Below, in pieces: positions 9,779 to 19,280 of a stretch of 64,000 nucleotides of DNA. Under the pieces are notes generated by a model. That model saw only the letters and a list, made by a program, of their open reading frames with translations. It was not told the origin of the DNA and did not search any database. Every line of letters starts with the position of its first letter. Positions within the stretch are counted from its first letter, which is position 1. Source of the stretch: Perlabentimonas sp041656735 (GTDB taxonomy: Bacteria; Bacteroidota; Bacteroidia; Bacteroidales; Tenuifilaceae); contig JBBACY010000001.1 in the NCBI GenBank assembly GCA_041656735.1, positions 1 to 64,000 on the forward strand, given 5' to 3'. Both the position numbers and the translations under genes were made by a program.

Positions 9779-9921
9779 AATGGGGTAAAACCCAATAGAA
9801 GTTAGCCTTCAAAAAAACCTTAGCTAAACGATATTGAATCATCCTAAATTAATAACACTTATTTTGTTACTTTGTAACCATTCGTTTTCTAAAGGCTAAT
9901 TGTTTTCATATAAATATAATA

Positions 9922-11565
9922 ATGAAAGTTTTACTCACAACCATAAATTCAAAGTACATACACCAAAATCTGGCAATTGGTATACTATACGAGCTAAATA
10001 AGGATTACGATGGACTATGCGTAACGGAATTTACCACAAAAACACCTTTTGCTGAAATTGCTGAGTACTGCAATGGTTTTGAGGTGGTAGCTTTTAGCTG
10101 CTACATTTGGAATATTGAACAAACCCTTGAGGCAGCAAGGCAAATAAAGCAGCTTAACCCCCAATGTAAAATACTACTTGGTGGGCCCGAGGTTTCGTAC
10201 GAGTGGGACGATGTAATTGCTCTTTCTGAAGTTGATTTTATTATTGTTGATGAGGGCGAGATACCATTTGCTGCCTTCCTAAAGCACTACCCAAACCTTA
10301 CACAAGTTCCTGGACTGATTTGGCAACAAAATGGTAAGGTTGTTTGCAATGATAATCCAGAGGTTTTCAATTTGGATAACCTAAAAGGTGTAAATCCTTA
10401 CCTAAACATCCCTACCGATAAGCTAAAGTATAAGGTGTGCTACGTTGAAGCATCGCGTGGGTGCCCCAACAGGTGTAGTTTCTGCTTGGCTGGACTGCAG
10501 AATACTTTGCGCTATCTGCCCGAGGAGTACATTCGGAGCTCCCTTTTGTACCTTATGGAAAACGGAAAGGTTATTAAGTTCCTTGACCGAACATTTAATG
10601 CAAACCAATCCTTCGCAATATCTATTTTTCAGTTTATCATACAGCATCACAGGCCAGGTAACGTTTTTCAGTTTGAGATTAAGGCAGATAGCCTCCAAAC
10701 GGAGTTCATTAAATTTGTTAGAACGCAAGTGCCCAAAGGTCTTTTTAGGTTCGAGATAGGTATTCAAACGCTTAATGCCAAGTCGAACAGCGAGGTGAAG
10801 CGCCGTCTAAACTTCGAAAATATCAAGACCTTTGTACAGCAAGTATCAGATCGGGTTGAGGTTCACCTTGACCTTATTGTTGGACTTCCACACGATTATT
10901 ACGACGACATAAAATACAGTTTCGAAGAGGTATTTAAGCTCTTTGCACCCGAGCTACAGCTAGGTTTCCTGAAATTTCTAAAGGGAACACCAATACGCAG
11001 AGATTACAAAGAGCATAGCTACCATTTTCAACAGCGTCCGCCATATCAGGTTCTGGAGAGTAGCTACCTAAGCGCACATGAGTTGCACGAGATAGAGCAG
11101 GTAGAACATGCCTTGGATATTTACTGGAACAAGAAGCGCGCACTGCACACCCTTAGGTACGCTGCACTAAACCATTCAATTTTCGACTTTCTAAAGGGGT
11201 TGGGCACATACTGGAGCGAGCATGTTAGCAAGCGCAACATTGGATTAATTGGCGTTTACACCACCATTTACGATTATGCCTTACAGCAATATCCTGCTGA
11301 TAATATACTGGTTGAGCTAATTGCCCTCGATTACTACCTTCAGCACAAAATAAAGCCCGCCACCCGATTTCTTCCCGAGATGGAGAAGGAACAGCGCCTT
11401 AAGGCCTTCAACGCGCTAAATCTTAATCACCATAAATACCGCTACGCAATGCACAACGTACAATTCGACGTGCAGCAACTACTCATCAATGGCGTTATTG
11501 TACCAAAATCCGATTTGCTGGTGGTTCAGTTTAGCGGGGTAGAGATGCCCACGGTTGTAGTATAG
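9922..11565 (+). CDS. B12-binding domain radical SAM protein (DUF4080 type)
   Basis: A 547-residue protein. The first ~130 residues form a cobalamin-binding-like fold. A radical SAM domain follows, with the CxxxCxxC cluster motif at Cys181, Cys185 and Cys188 (RGCPNRCSFC). A C-terminal DUF4080-like region of about 170 residues rich in aromatic and basic residues completes it. This architecture is common in Bacteroidota and Clostridia. The chemistry is unassigned; a methylthiolation- or methyl-transfer-like reaction using S-adenosylmethionine is plausible. It stands alone between two inverted-repeat regions. A TTACTTTG sequence near 9868 may be part of its promoter. Confidence 0.8.
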   Translation: MKVLLTTINSKYIHQNLAIGILYELNKDYDGLCVTEFTTKTPFAEIAEYCNGFEVVAFSCYIWNIEQTLEAARQIKQLNPQCKILLGGPEVSYEWDDVIALSEVDFIIVDEGEIPFAAFLKHYPNLTQVPGLIWQQNGKVVCNDNPEVFNLDNLKGVNPYLNIPTDKLKYKVCYVEASRGCPNRCSFCLAGLQNTLRYLPEEYIRSSLLYLMENGKVIKFLDRTFNANQSFAISIFQFIIQHHRPGNVFQFEIKADSLQTEFIKFVRTQVPKGLFRFEIGIQTLNAKSNSEVKRRLNFENIKTFVQQVSDRVEVHLDLIVGLPHDYYDDIKYSFEEVFKLFAPELQLGFLKFLKGTPIRRDYKEHSYHFQQRPPYQVLESSYLSAHELHEIEQVEHALDIYWNKKRALHTLRYAALNHSIFDFLKGLGTYWSEHVSKRNIGLIGVYTTIYDYALQQYPADNILVELIALDYYLQHKIKPATRFLPEMEKEQRLKAFNALNLNHHKYRYAMHNVQFDVQQLLINGVIVPKSDLLVVQFSGVEMPTVVV

Positions 11566-11600
11566 AATACCTTAATCCTTTGCTCGCTAACGGCTCCGTT

Positions 11601-11693
11601 CGGCTTAGGCTGTGTCTGCATACATACTTTATCAACAAAACTGCAAATTCTACAACCAACACAATTTACTTTTGCTTGGCACAGCCTAAGCCG
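11601..11693. repeat. 14-bp inverted repeat after the radical SAM gene
   Basis: CGGCTTAGGCTGTG (11601-11614) and CACAGCCTAAGCCG (11680-11693) are perfect inverted copies 65 bases apart. The spacing is too wide for a simple terminator; it may be a small mobile or repeat remnant. Confidence 0.5.
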
Positions 11694-11802
11694 AAACGCA
11701 ATAAGAGTAAATCGGTATTTGGATAAGAATCAAAAAAAACTGAACATATATATAGTTTACTCCTTAGCGCATTAAAATTTTTCACCACCTTTACTCTACA
11801 TC

Positions 11803-11839
11803 TGTTCGTTAGCGAACAGTCTGTGTTCGCTAGCGAACA
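11803..11839. promoter_or_regulatory. Tandem 16-bp palindromes, candidate operator of the export operon
   Basis: TGTTCGTTAGCGAACA (11803-11818) and TGTTCGCTAGCGAACA (11824-11839) differ at one base. The second is a perfect palindrome. Their centres are 21 bp apart, two helical turns, as expected for cooperative binding of a dimeric regulator on one DNA face. They lie 137 bp upstream of the ABC ATPase start. No regulator gene is adjacent. Confidence 0.5.
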
Positions 11840-11975
11840 AATATTAACACTCACAAAACAAGTCAACATACTGATTATAATACAACTACTGTTTTTGGTT
11901 TAAAGTTTGAAGAGAAAGTCACTATAATGTTTTACCGTTCATAACCAACAATGGTTACGGAACACCCTACGGCGA

Positions 11976-12866
11976 ATGAAAATACAAATAGATAATCTTA
12001 GTAAAGTTTACGATAACGGAAAGCAAGCGCTATCTGGCGTTAATCTGGACATTGAAACTGGCGTTTTTGGTTTGCTTGGGCCTAACGGAGCGGGTAAGTC
12101 AACCTTAATGCGAATCCTCGTTACCCTAATGCTACCCACCAACGGCAATGTTTCGGTAAATGGTTTTGATTTGCTAAAAGATAGGGGAAAGGTTAGGCAA
12201 ATGCTAGGCTACCTTCCTCAGGATTTTCGCTTCTTTAGCAAGCTAAAAACGTGGGAATTTCTTGACTACGCAGCGGGTCTATCTGGAATTAGTAATTCTA
12301 AAATTCGTTCGGCAAAGGTTGATGAATGGCTCGATAAGGTTGGACTTTTCGACGTGCGAGACCGCAGTGCCAGCAAGCTATCGGGCGGGATGAAACGCAG
12401 GCTGGGAATTGCACAAGCGCTAATTGGCGAACCAAAAATAGTTGTTGTTGACGAGCCAACCACAGGGCTCGACCCCGAGGAGCGAATTAGGTTTCGAAAT
12501 ATCCTCTCAGAACTTGCCCAGCGCGATGTTATAATTATCCTTTCAACCCACATTGTTGGCGATATTTCAAGTATGTGCCAAAACCTAGCGTTGCTTCACA
12601 ATGGTAGGGTTGGTTTTAGCGGTTCGCCAGAGGAACTGATAGACCAAACCCGTGGTCATGTTTGGCAGGTAACCAGTACGGGTTTCGAGTATGAAATGTT
12701 AAAGGAGAAATACCCAGTTATCTCAACCATTCCCTCGGACGACGGATGGGAACTTCAGCTGGTTGGCGATGGGCTTAGCGCAAATAATGCCATTGCCATT
12801 GAACCCAACCTAGAGCACGCCTACGTTTATTTTATGGAGTACCTTGCAAATAAAAAAGAATTGTAA
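11976..12866 (+). CDS. ABC transporter ATP-binding protein of the export operon
   Basis: A 296-residue ATPase of the ABC-2 export (CcmA/NatA-like) class. Walker A is GPNGAGKST (35-43), the signature LSGGMKRRLG lies near 135, and Walker B IVVVDEPTTGLDP follows, so all hydrolytic residues are present. A C-terminal extension of about 80 residues after the nucleotide domain is typical of this class. The stop overlaps the next gene's start (TAATG), which implies translational coupling with the permease. It powers the export system encoded by the next three genes. Confidence 0.9.
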   Translation: MKIQIDNLSKVYDNGKQALSGVNLDIETGVFGLLGPNGAGKSTLMRILVTLMLPTNGNVSVNGFDLLKDRGKVRQMLGYLPQDFRFFSKLKTWEFLDYAAGLSGISNSKIRSAKVDEWLDKVGLFDVRDRSASKLSGGMKRRLGIAQALIGEPKIVVVDEPTTGLDPEERIRFRNILSELAQRDVIIILSTHIVGDISSMCQNLALLHNGRVGFSGSPEELIDQTRGHVWQVTSTGFEYEMLKEKYPVISTIPSDDGWELQLVGDGLSANNAIAIEPNLEHAYVYFMEYLANKKEL

Positions 12867-15800
12867 TGCCCATGAGCACCCTACACACCATACATACCAT
12901 AGCCAAATTCGAGCGTAAGGCCTTGCTGCGAAGCTGGTTCTTCCGGATTTTCGCCATCCTTTTCATAGTGGCTATTGGCATTTTTAATGTGGCCATGTTT
13001 ATTGAGTCCAGCGGAGCACCATGGATGTACCGCACGCTTCCCGCATCTCTCCCCTATGCCAACCTTATCATTCTGAATCTAGGGCAAGCGATAGTTGCTG
13101 TTTTTTTAGCATCAGAATTTTTAAAGCAGGATAGAAAGAACGATTCCGTAGAGGTTATCTATGCCCGCTCTATGACCAACTTCCACTATATCCTCGGAAA
13201 AACGCTTGGTATACTAACCGTTTTTATTGTACTAAACTTTATTATACTCTTAATTGGAATGGGGTTCTCATTCCTAAGTAGCGACTCGGCCAAGGGAATT
13301 TCCGAATTCTTCCTCTACCCAATCCTAATTAGCATACCCACTCTCGTATTCATACTGGGCCTTTCGTTTTTTATAATGACGCTGATTCGCAATCAGGCTA
13401 TTACGTTTATTCTAATTCTAGGATATATAGCCCTAACCGTGTTTTACCTAAGCGAAAAATTCTATCATCTTTTCGATTTTATTGCCTACAATGTTCCGCT
13501 TTTAAGTTCCACGTTTGGCGGGCTTCCCAATCTTTTCGAGCTAATTTTGCACAGGGGTATTTACCTGCTAGTTGGTATTGGGCTAATACTCATCACTGCA
13601 TTCAAGCTGCAACGCCTGCCCCAGTCCACTCGTTTCAACTTTCTACCCTTAATATTAGCACTGCTTTTCCTGTTGGGAGCATTTTTTATGGGATATCAGT
13701 ATATTGGTCTTAAAAAAGAGGTGCTTAACGAGAAAAAACAAATGGTACAGGTTAATAATAGGTACGCATTTAGGCCAAGGGTTAGTGTTGATAATTGCTC
13801 TATTGAACTTGAGCATTTGGGCAAGCGCATTAATGCCAAGGCAACCCTCAACATCTATAACAGGAACGAGCAAAAAATTGATACCCTGATTTTTAGTCTA
13901 AACCCTGCCCTGCAAATATCTAGTATTGAGATAAACGGAAAATCAACCGCATTTACACGCGAACTGCATCTAATAATAATTTCCGACATTGAATCGGTTT
14001 TACCTTCCACGAGCCGCCAAATGGTTTTTAGCTACTCTGGTACCATAAACGAGAACACCCACTTTCTGGACATCAACCCCGATGAGTATTCCGATTACCT
14101 AAACTTCGAACTTTTTAAGGCTAGAAAAAGGTTTGCCTACGTTACTCCTAGTTTTGTTTGCCTAACTAGCGAGTCACTTTGGTACCCTACTTCAGGCGTA
14201 ACCTACGCCACAGCAAGGCCAGCATTTTACCAGTCCGACTTTTCAAACTTTTCACTAAAGGTAAAAACGTCCAAAGAGCTAACAGCCGTTTCGCAGGGTC
14301 GACAAGTTAAAACTGAAAAGGGTATTTTCGAGTTTACAAACGACTACCCGCTACCAAAAATAAGCCTGCTTATTGCCGATTATGTAAAGCACGAACTAAC
14401 CGTTGACTCCATAGAGTTTTCACTGTATACCAAAACAGGTAACGGTTACTACCTAAAAGAGTTTGAAGGCTTTGCCGATACGCTACCCGCCATAATTCGA
14501 GAGCTTAGAACCGAGTATGAAACGTTGCTGGAACTGCCCTACGGATTTAACCGTTTTTCGCTTGCTGAAATTCCGATAAACTATGCATTGGATAAACATA
14601 TTTGGTCGGCGGTGAGTGATGCCGTACAGCCCGAAATAATTTTTTACCCAGAACGAGGTGTTCTGATGGAGGAAACCGATTTTCTTTTTCAAAAGTCAAA
14701 CTTTGAAAAAAGAATGAAAAAGAATAACGAGGAGCTTACGCCCATTGAGCTGCAAACAAGAATGTTTAAACAGGTTATTCGCAAAAACATAATGACACCG
14801 TCGAACGGATGGTACGAGTTTGGCAATATAGTAGACAAGTACACCTACTCATTAACCCCACAGTTTTACAGCTATATTACACAGATTAAGAGCCATAAAT
14901 TCCCAATTTTTAACATCGCAATGGAGACCTACATTAGCGAGCGCAACCAAAATTATGCGCCCCGAGCGCAATGGTTCTTCGGCGGCATTTCACATAGCGA
15001 TAAAATTTATCTCGAGCTAAAAGAGGCAAGCATTAACGACATAATTAGCAAGGGCAATCGCAAACTAGACAAAGAAGTTAATGTGTACAAACCACTAACC
15101 CTAAACGATGTTATTATGGCCAAAGGAAAACAACTTTTCTCGCTGCTTATTGCTCGTTTTGGCGAAAAACCATTCAATAACTTTATTAGCCAGTTTATAG
15201 AAAGCAATGCCCACAAAACTTTTTCGCTAAATGATTTGGACAAGGGAATACAAACTCGGTTTGGCTCCTCAATTACTGGTGAATTAAATAGTTGGTACTT
15301 GTCTACAACCCTACCTGGTTTTCTTGTTAATGATTTGAAAACCTACAAAGTACTCGATGGCGAGTACACTAAGTATCAGGTTAAGTTTATAATAGTAAAC
15401 CCCGAGCCTGTTGATGGTGTTGTTGAGGTGATTGTTGACCTAGACAATAAGAGCAGCACCCGCAGTTTTACCGAAGAAAAGCCTAGGGAACCTGATTACT
15501 TCCATAGAATCCTCATACCTGCTCAATCGGCTAAGGAGGTGGGCATAATTTTCAATAGAGAGCCAAAAAAACTAAGAGTATTAACGGGTATCTCGGAAAA
15601 TTTACCTAATACCCTCACATACGAACTAACAGATTTCGAAGAGGTGAAACGAGTAACTGTTCTCGACGGGGTAAAGAGTGCACCGTTTATCGATAACATA
15701 TCAAAAAGCAACGAGTTTATAGTAGATAATGAGGACGAAGGATTTTCATTCTATCACCAAACTCAAGAGAGCTACCTAAAGTCGATAATCAAAAACAAGG

Positions 15801-16225
15801 AGAGTAGTAGGTATAAGTACACGGGCATACACTTTTGGAATCCATCCAGAGAGTGGGAGCCTGTTCTTCAATCGGGGTTTTACGGAAAGTATATTCAATC
15901 GGCATACTACACAGCCTCTGGCGATGGTAGTCGATATGCCCAATGGAAAGCCAACCTACCGCAAAGCGGATACTACGATGTTTACTGCCATAACGAAAAG
16001 ATAAATATTGATTGGAATAGGAATGAGAGTAAGTCTAGCTACAACTACCGCATTTACCACGACGATGGAATTGAGGACATTACCCTATCCGATGAGGAGT
16101 TGGAAAAAGGATGGAACTATATGGGAACCTTCTATATTTCACCAGAGAATGCCACTGTTGAGCTAACCAATAAATCGAACGGTAGTATGGTTTATGCTGA
16201 TGCAATTAAATGGGTTAAAAAATAG
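12866..16225 (+). CDS. ABC-2 permease fused to M1-peptidase-like and golvesin-type domains
   Basis: A 1119-residue protein. About seven membrane helices lie in residues 20-285, in the ABC-2 permease pattern. They are followed by a ~650-residue extracytoplasmic region resembling the M1 aminopeptidase-linked ABC permeases of Bacteroidota. I find no HExxH zinc motif in it, so the peptidase fold is probably inactive. The last ~160 residues (from about 956) resemble the golvesin/xanthan-lyase carbohydrate-binding-type domain (SAYYTASGDGSRYAQWKANL, then ending YADAIKWVKK). The gene is coupled to the ATPase by a 1-base overlap and followed by TolC and HlyD-type genes, so this should be an inner-membrane engine of a trans-envelope exporter. 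The substrate is unknown. Confidence 0.75.
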   Translation: MPMSTLHTIHTIAKFERKALLRSWFFRIFAILFIVAIGIFNVAMFIESSGAPWMYRTLPASLPYANLIILNLGQAIVAVFLASEFLKQDRKNDSVEVIYARSMTNFHYILGKTLGILTVFIVLNFIILLIGMGFSFLSSDSAKGISEFFLYPILISIPTLVFILGLSFFIMTLIRNQAITFILILGYIALTVFYLSEKFYHLFDFIAYNVPLLSSTFGGLPNLFELILHRGIYLLVGIGLILITAFKLQRLPQSTRFNFLPLILALLFLLGAFFMGYQYIGLKKEVLNEKKQMVQVNNRYAFRPRVSVDNCSIELEHLGKRINAKATLNIYNRNEQKIDTLIFSLNPALQISSIEINGKSTAFTRELHLIIISDIESVLPSTSRQMVFSYSGTINENTHFLDINPDEYSDYLNFELFKARKRFAYVTPSFVCLTSESLWYPTSGVTYATARPAFYQSDFSNFSLKVKTSKELTAVSQGRQVKTEKGIFEFTNDYPLPKISLLIADYVKHELTVDSIEFSLYTKTGNGYYLKEFEGFADTLPAIIRELRTEYETLLELPYGFNRFSLAEIPINYALDKHIWSAVSDAVQPEIIFYPERGVLMEETDFLFQKSNFEKRMKKNNEELTPIELQTRMFKQVIRKNIMTPSNGWYEFGNIVDKYTYSLTPQFYSYITQIKSHKFPIFNIAMETYISERNQNYAPRAQWFFGGISHSDKIYLELKEASINDIISKGNRKLDKEVNVYKPLTLNDVIMAKGKQLFSLLIARFGEKPFNNFISQFIESNAHKTFSLNDLDKGIQTRFGSSITGELNSWYLSTTLPGFLVNDLKTYKVLDGEYTKYQVKFIIVNPEPVDGVVEVIVDLDNKSSTRSFTEEKPREPDYFHRILIPAQSAKEVGIIFNREPKKLRVLTGISENLPNTLTYELTDFEEVKRVTVLDGVKSAPFIDNISKSNEFIVDNEDEGFSFYHQTQESYLKSIIKNKESSRYKYTGIHFWNPSREWEPVLQSGFYGKYIQSAYYTASGDGSRYAQWKANLPQSGYYDVYCHNEKINIDWNRNESKSSYNYRIYHDDGIEDITLSDEELEKGWNYMGTFYISPENATVELTNKSNGSMVYADAIKWVKK

Positions 16226-16287
16226 AAATGGCTGCGAATTTAATTTTTTTTGAATTCGTGCTAAACAAACGATAACACGCAATAAGT

Positions 16288-17799
16288 ATGAAAATTGTCA
16301 AACTTTTTCTTGCCTTCGGAATAGTTAGCGGAGTACTGTTCCATTCAACTGCACAAAAGGTTATAACACTTGAAGAGGCTATGCAGTTTGCCCTTGAAAA
16401 TAGCCCCGATATAAAGCAATCGCGCATTAGTATGGAGCAAAGCCGCGAGCTACTCAACGCCCAGCTGGCAGGTTTAAAATCATACTTCGCCCTAACCGTT
16501 ACGCCCATTGAATACTCCGTTAGCGACACCTACGAGGAGTACTTCTCGCAGTGGTATAAGTCCGAAAAAATATCGTCGAACGGAGGGCTTACCATTGCAC
16601 AACCCATAAAATGGACTGATGGCACGCTAATGCTTAACAACAACTTTGAGTATCGAAATACCAAGTCGGATGTGAGTAATAACGACCCATTGAACCCAGG
16701 CACCACCACCAAGGAGTACAGCGGGTTTAACAACAACCTTTACCTTAGCTACAACCAGCCCCTGTTCACTTATAATCGAACACAGATGAACCTTAAGCGC
16801 AACCAGCTTAGCCTCAACAACGCTACGCTAGCGTATTCAATTCAAATGTTGAGTATGGAGCGTATGGTTTCGCAGGCATTCTACACCATTTATCAGAAAC
16901 AGATGTCGGGGCAAATTTCGCAAGAGGAGTTCGAGAACCAGAAGGTAAGCCTAGAAATTATCCGAAGTAAGGTGGAAGGCGGTCTATCGGCAAAAGAAGA
17001 ATTGCTTCAGGCTGAGCTAAACTTCGCCACCAGTAAGTCAACCCTCGACAATGCCCTTGTTGATTTGGAAAATTCTATGGACCAGTTTAAGCAGCTTATC
17101 GGCCTGCCCCTTTCCGACGAAATAAAAATATCCACCGACATTCAGTACAAACCTGTTATTGTTGATATGGATAAGGCCATTGAGAATGGGCTAAAACAAA
17201 GGCTCGAGCTGTCGCAGCGAAAAATAGATTTAAACAATGCGGAGTTCGACCTGATTGAAACGATGGCCACCAATGAATTTAAGGGCGATGTTAAACTCTC
17301 ACTGGGACTAATGGGTAACGACGAGAAATTCCCAAACATATACGATAAGCCCACCCGAAGCCCTCAGGTTGGCGTTACTTTTTCAATTCCCATATTCGAC
17401 TGGGGCGAAAGGAAAGCCAGAATTAGGGCTGCAGAACTTGGCGTGGAATCCAAGGAGATTAACCTAAGGGAGCTGGAAAAAGATATTGTAATAAATATCC
17501 GAAAGGTTTTCAGAAACTTGCAAAACCTAAGCACTCAAATTGCCGTTGCTCAGCAAAACGTAAAAAATGCGCAGCTAACCTACGAGATTAACCTTGAGCG
17601 GTATCGCAATGGCGACCTTACCAGCATCGACTTAGAGCGGTACCAAAACCAGCTATCACAAAAGAAAATGGATTTCTCAAATGCACAAATTAACTATAAG
17701 CTAGAACTGCTAAACCTAAAAATACAATCGTTGTGGGACTTTGAGAACAACACCTCATTTGTGCCCTTGGAGCTACAACAGAACATTAATTTTGAATAA
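16288..17799 (+). CDS. TolC-family outer membrane efflux protein
   Basis: A 503-residue protein with signal peptide (MKIVKLFLAFGIVSGVLFHSTAQ) and two tandem outer-membrane-efflux repeats. Long helical segments (NQLSLNNATLAY, ELLQAELNFATSK, LERYQNQLSQKK) and strand signatures such as VGVTFSIPIFDWGERKARI are typical of TolC. It should form the trimeric outer membrane and periplasmic duct. It lies 62 bp after the permease gene and 16 bp before the adaptor gene, in the same operon. Confidence 0.9.
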   Translation: MKIVKLFLAFGIVSGVLFHSTAQKVITLEEAMQFALENSPDIKQSRISMEQSRELLNAQLAGLKSYFALTVTPIEYSVSDTYEEYFSQWYKSEKISSNGGLTIAQPIKWTDGTLMLNNNFEYRNTKSDVSNNDPLNPGTTTKEYSGFNNNLYLSYNQPLFTYNRTQMNLKRNQLSLNNATLAYSIQMLSMERMVSQAFYTIYQKQMSGQISQEEFENQKVSLEIIRSKVEGGLSAKEELLQAELNFATSKSTLDNALVDLENSMDQFKQLIGLPLSDEIKISTDIQYKPVIVDMDKAIENGLKQRLELSQRKIDLNNAEFDLIETMATNEFKGDVKLSLGLMGNDEKFPNIYDKPTRSPQVGVTFSIPIFDWGERKARIRAAELGVESKEINLRELEKDIVINIRKVFRNLQNLSTQIAVAQQNVKNAQLTYEINLERYRNGDLTSIDLERYQNQLSQKKMDFSNAQINYKLELLNLKIQSLWDFENNTSFVPLELQQNINFE

Positions 17800-17815
17800 T
17801 TGACCACACAACACC

Positions 17816-18865
17816 ATGAAAAAACTACTAACCATAATTCTGTCAGCCGCACTACTAGCATCATGCAGTAGTAAGGATAGTGATTTGAGCAAGGATATAT
17901 CCGTTCCCGTTTCGGTAATAGATATTCAGTTGCAACCCATTGAAAAATTTATTGAAACTACTGGTAACGTAAACCCCGTAAAGGAGGCTAGCTTAAAAAG
18001 TGAGGTTGCTGGCACTTACAGTCTAAACGTTAACCCGAAAACTGCGAAGCGATTTGCCCTTGGCGACTGGGTAAACGAGGGCGAAGAGATTGTTACAATA
18101 AAGGACAAGGAGTACGAAAACAACATTAAAATTACCTCACTGGAGCTAAAACTCGATATATCGAAGCAGGTATACGAAAAGCAGCAATCGCTATACGAAA
18201 AAGGTGGCGTTACGCTAAGCGAACTCAAAAATGCAGAGATTGATTATATCAACTCAAAATACTCCTATGAAGATGCCACGATTAGGTTGGCCAAAATGCA
18301 TGTTAAAGCACCATTTGCAGGCGTGCTTGTAGAGCTGCCCCATTACACTCAGGGCATTAAGGTTGAAGCAAACTCATCTATGTTCAAGCTAATGGATTAC
18401 AGCAAACTGTACTTGGAAACAAGCTTGGCAGAGAAGGATTTTCAATCGGTTAGAACTGGACAAGGTGTAAAAATTACAAACTACACGCTACCCAACGACA
18501 CGCTAAAAGGCTACATCTCGCAAATTTCGCCAGCCATAGATGCCACAACACGATCATTTAAAACTATTATTACCATCGATAATCCTTCGCACAGGCTTAG
18601 GCCAGGAATGTTTGCCAAGGGCGAAATTGTGGTGGCACGGGTCGATAGCGCCATTGTTATTCCAAAAAACGTAATACTCTCTAAACAGAGGGGTAACACC
18701 ATTTTTGTGGTTGATAAGGGGTTGGCTCAGGAGCGAATGATAACCATTGGGCTTGAAAATCCCAATGAGGTTCAGGTAATATCGGGGCTTGAACTCAACG
18801 ATAGGTTAGTAATAAAAGGGTTTGAAACCTTGCGTAACCGGTCCAAAGTAAAAGTTGTAAAGTAA
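17816..18865 (+). CDS. HlyD/RND-type periplasmic adaptor lipoprotein
   Basis: A 349-residue lipoprotein (lipobox LLASC, Cys17) with the membrane-fusion-protein layout. It has a first lipoyl half with GNVNPVKEASLKSEVAGT, an alpha hairpin (SKQVYEKQQSLYEKGGVTLSELKNAEIDY), a second lipoyl half (KAPFAGVLVELPH), a beta barrel and a membrane-proximal domain. Such adaptors join an inner-membrane pump to TolC. It is the last gene of the four-gene operon. Pairing an RND-like adaptor with an ABC-2 pump is less usual than MacA with MacB. Confidence 0.88.
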   Translation: MKKLLTIILSAALLASCSSKDSDLSKDISVPVSVIDIQLQPIEKFIETTGNVNPVKEASLKSEVAGTYSLNVNPKTAKRFALGDWVNEGEEIVTIKDKEYENNIKITSLELKLDISKQVYEKQQSLYEKGGVTLSELKNAEIDYINSKYSYEDATIRLAKMHVKAPFAGVLVELPHYTQGIKVEANSSMFKLMDYSKLYLETSLAEKDFQSVRTGQGVKITNYTLPNDTLKGYISQISPAIDATTRSFKTIITIDNPSHRLRPGMFAKGEIVVARVDSAIVIPKNVILSKQRGNTIFVVDKGLAQERMITIGLENPNEVQVISGLELNDRLVIKGFETLRNRSKVKVVK

Positions 18866-18941
18866 TCTCAACATTAGTTCTAAAGCATTTAATGCTAATT
18901 ATTAAGAATCTATAGACCAAATAAAAAGCAATAATAATTTC

Positions 18942-19280
18942 ATGACCAATCATTTACAACCCATTGCACCATCCCAAAGAGTTAAGGAGATTGATTTTGT
19001 AAGGGGCATTGCTCTACTAGGAATCCTGATGGTTAATATGGCCATTTTTCGCAATTCAACTTTTGGTATGACCATCGAAAGTCCCACTTCCGAAGGGATG
19101 CTTAGCACCATTACCAATGGTATTACGTACCTATTTGCCGAGGGTAAGTTCTACTCCCTTTTCTCGCTCCTTTTTGGGTTTGGGTTTAGCATCTTCTTAC
19201 TAAAAGAACAAACCCAACGCATTGAAATGAAACCAGTTTTTAAACGACGAATGCTTGGGTTGCTAGGGTTTCTGTATGCT
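18942..19280 (+). pseudogene. DUF418-family membrane protein, N-terminal fragment cut at the block A/B junction
   Basis: The first ~110 residues are a good DUF418 N-terminus: RVKEIDFVRGIALLGILMVNM, then a helix with FSLLFGFGFSIFLLKEQ and KRRMLGLLGF. DUF418 proteins are ~380-residue multi-helix membrane proteins. Here the sequence turns at about 19,263-19,280 into the antisense of an S41 protease. The frame stays open to 20108 only by chance, and its later residues (Gly/Val/Asp-rich, no helices) are not DUF418. The break point shares about 15 bases that fit both genes (TTTCTGTATGC). Confidence 0.8.
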
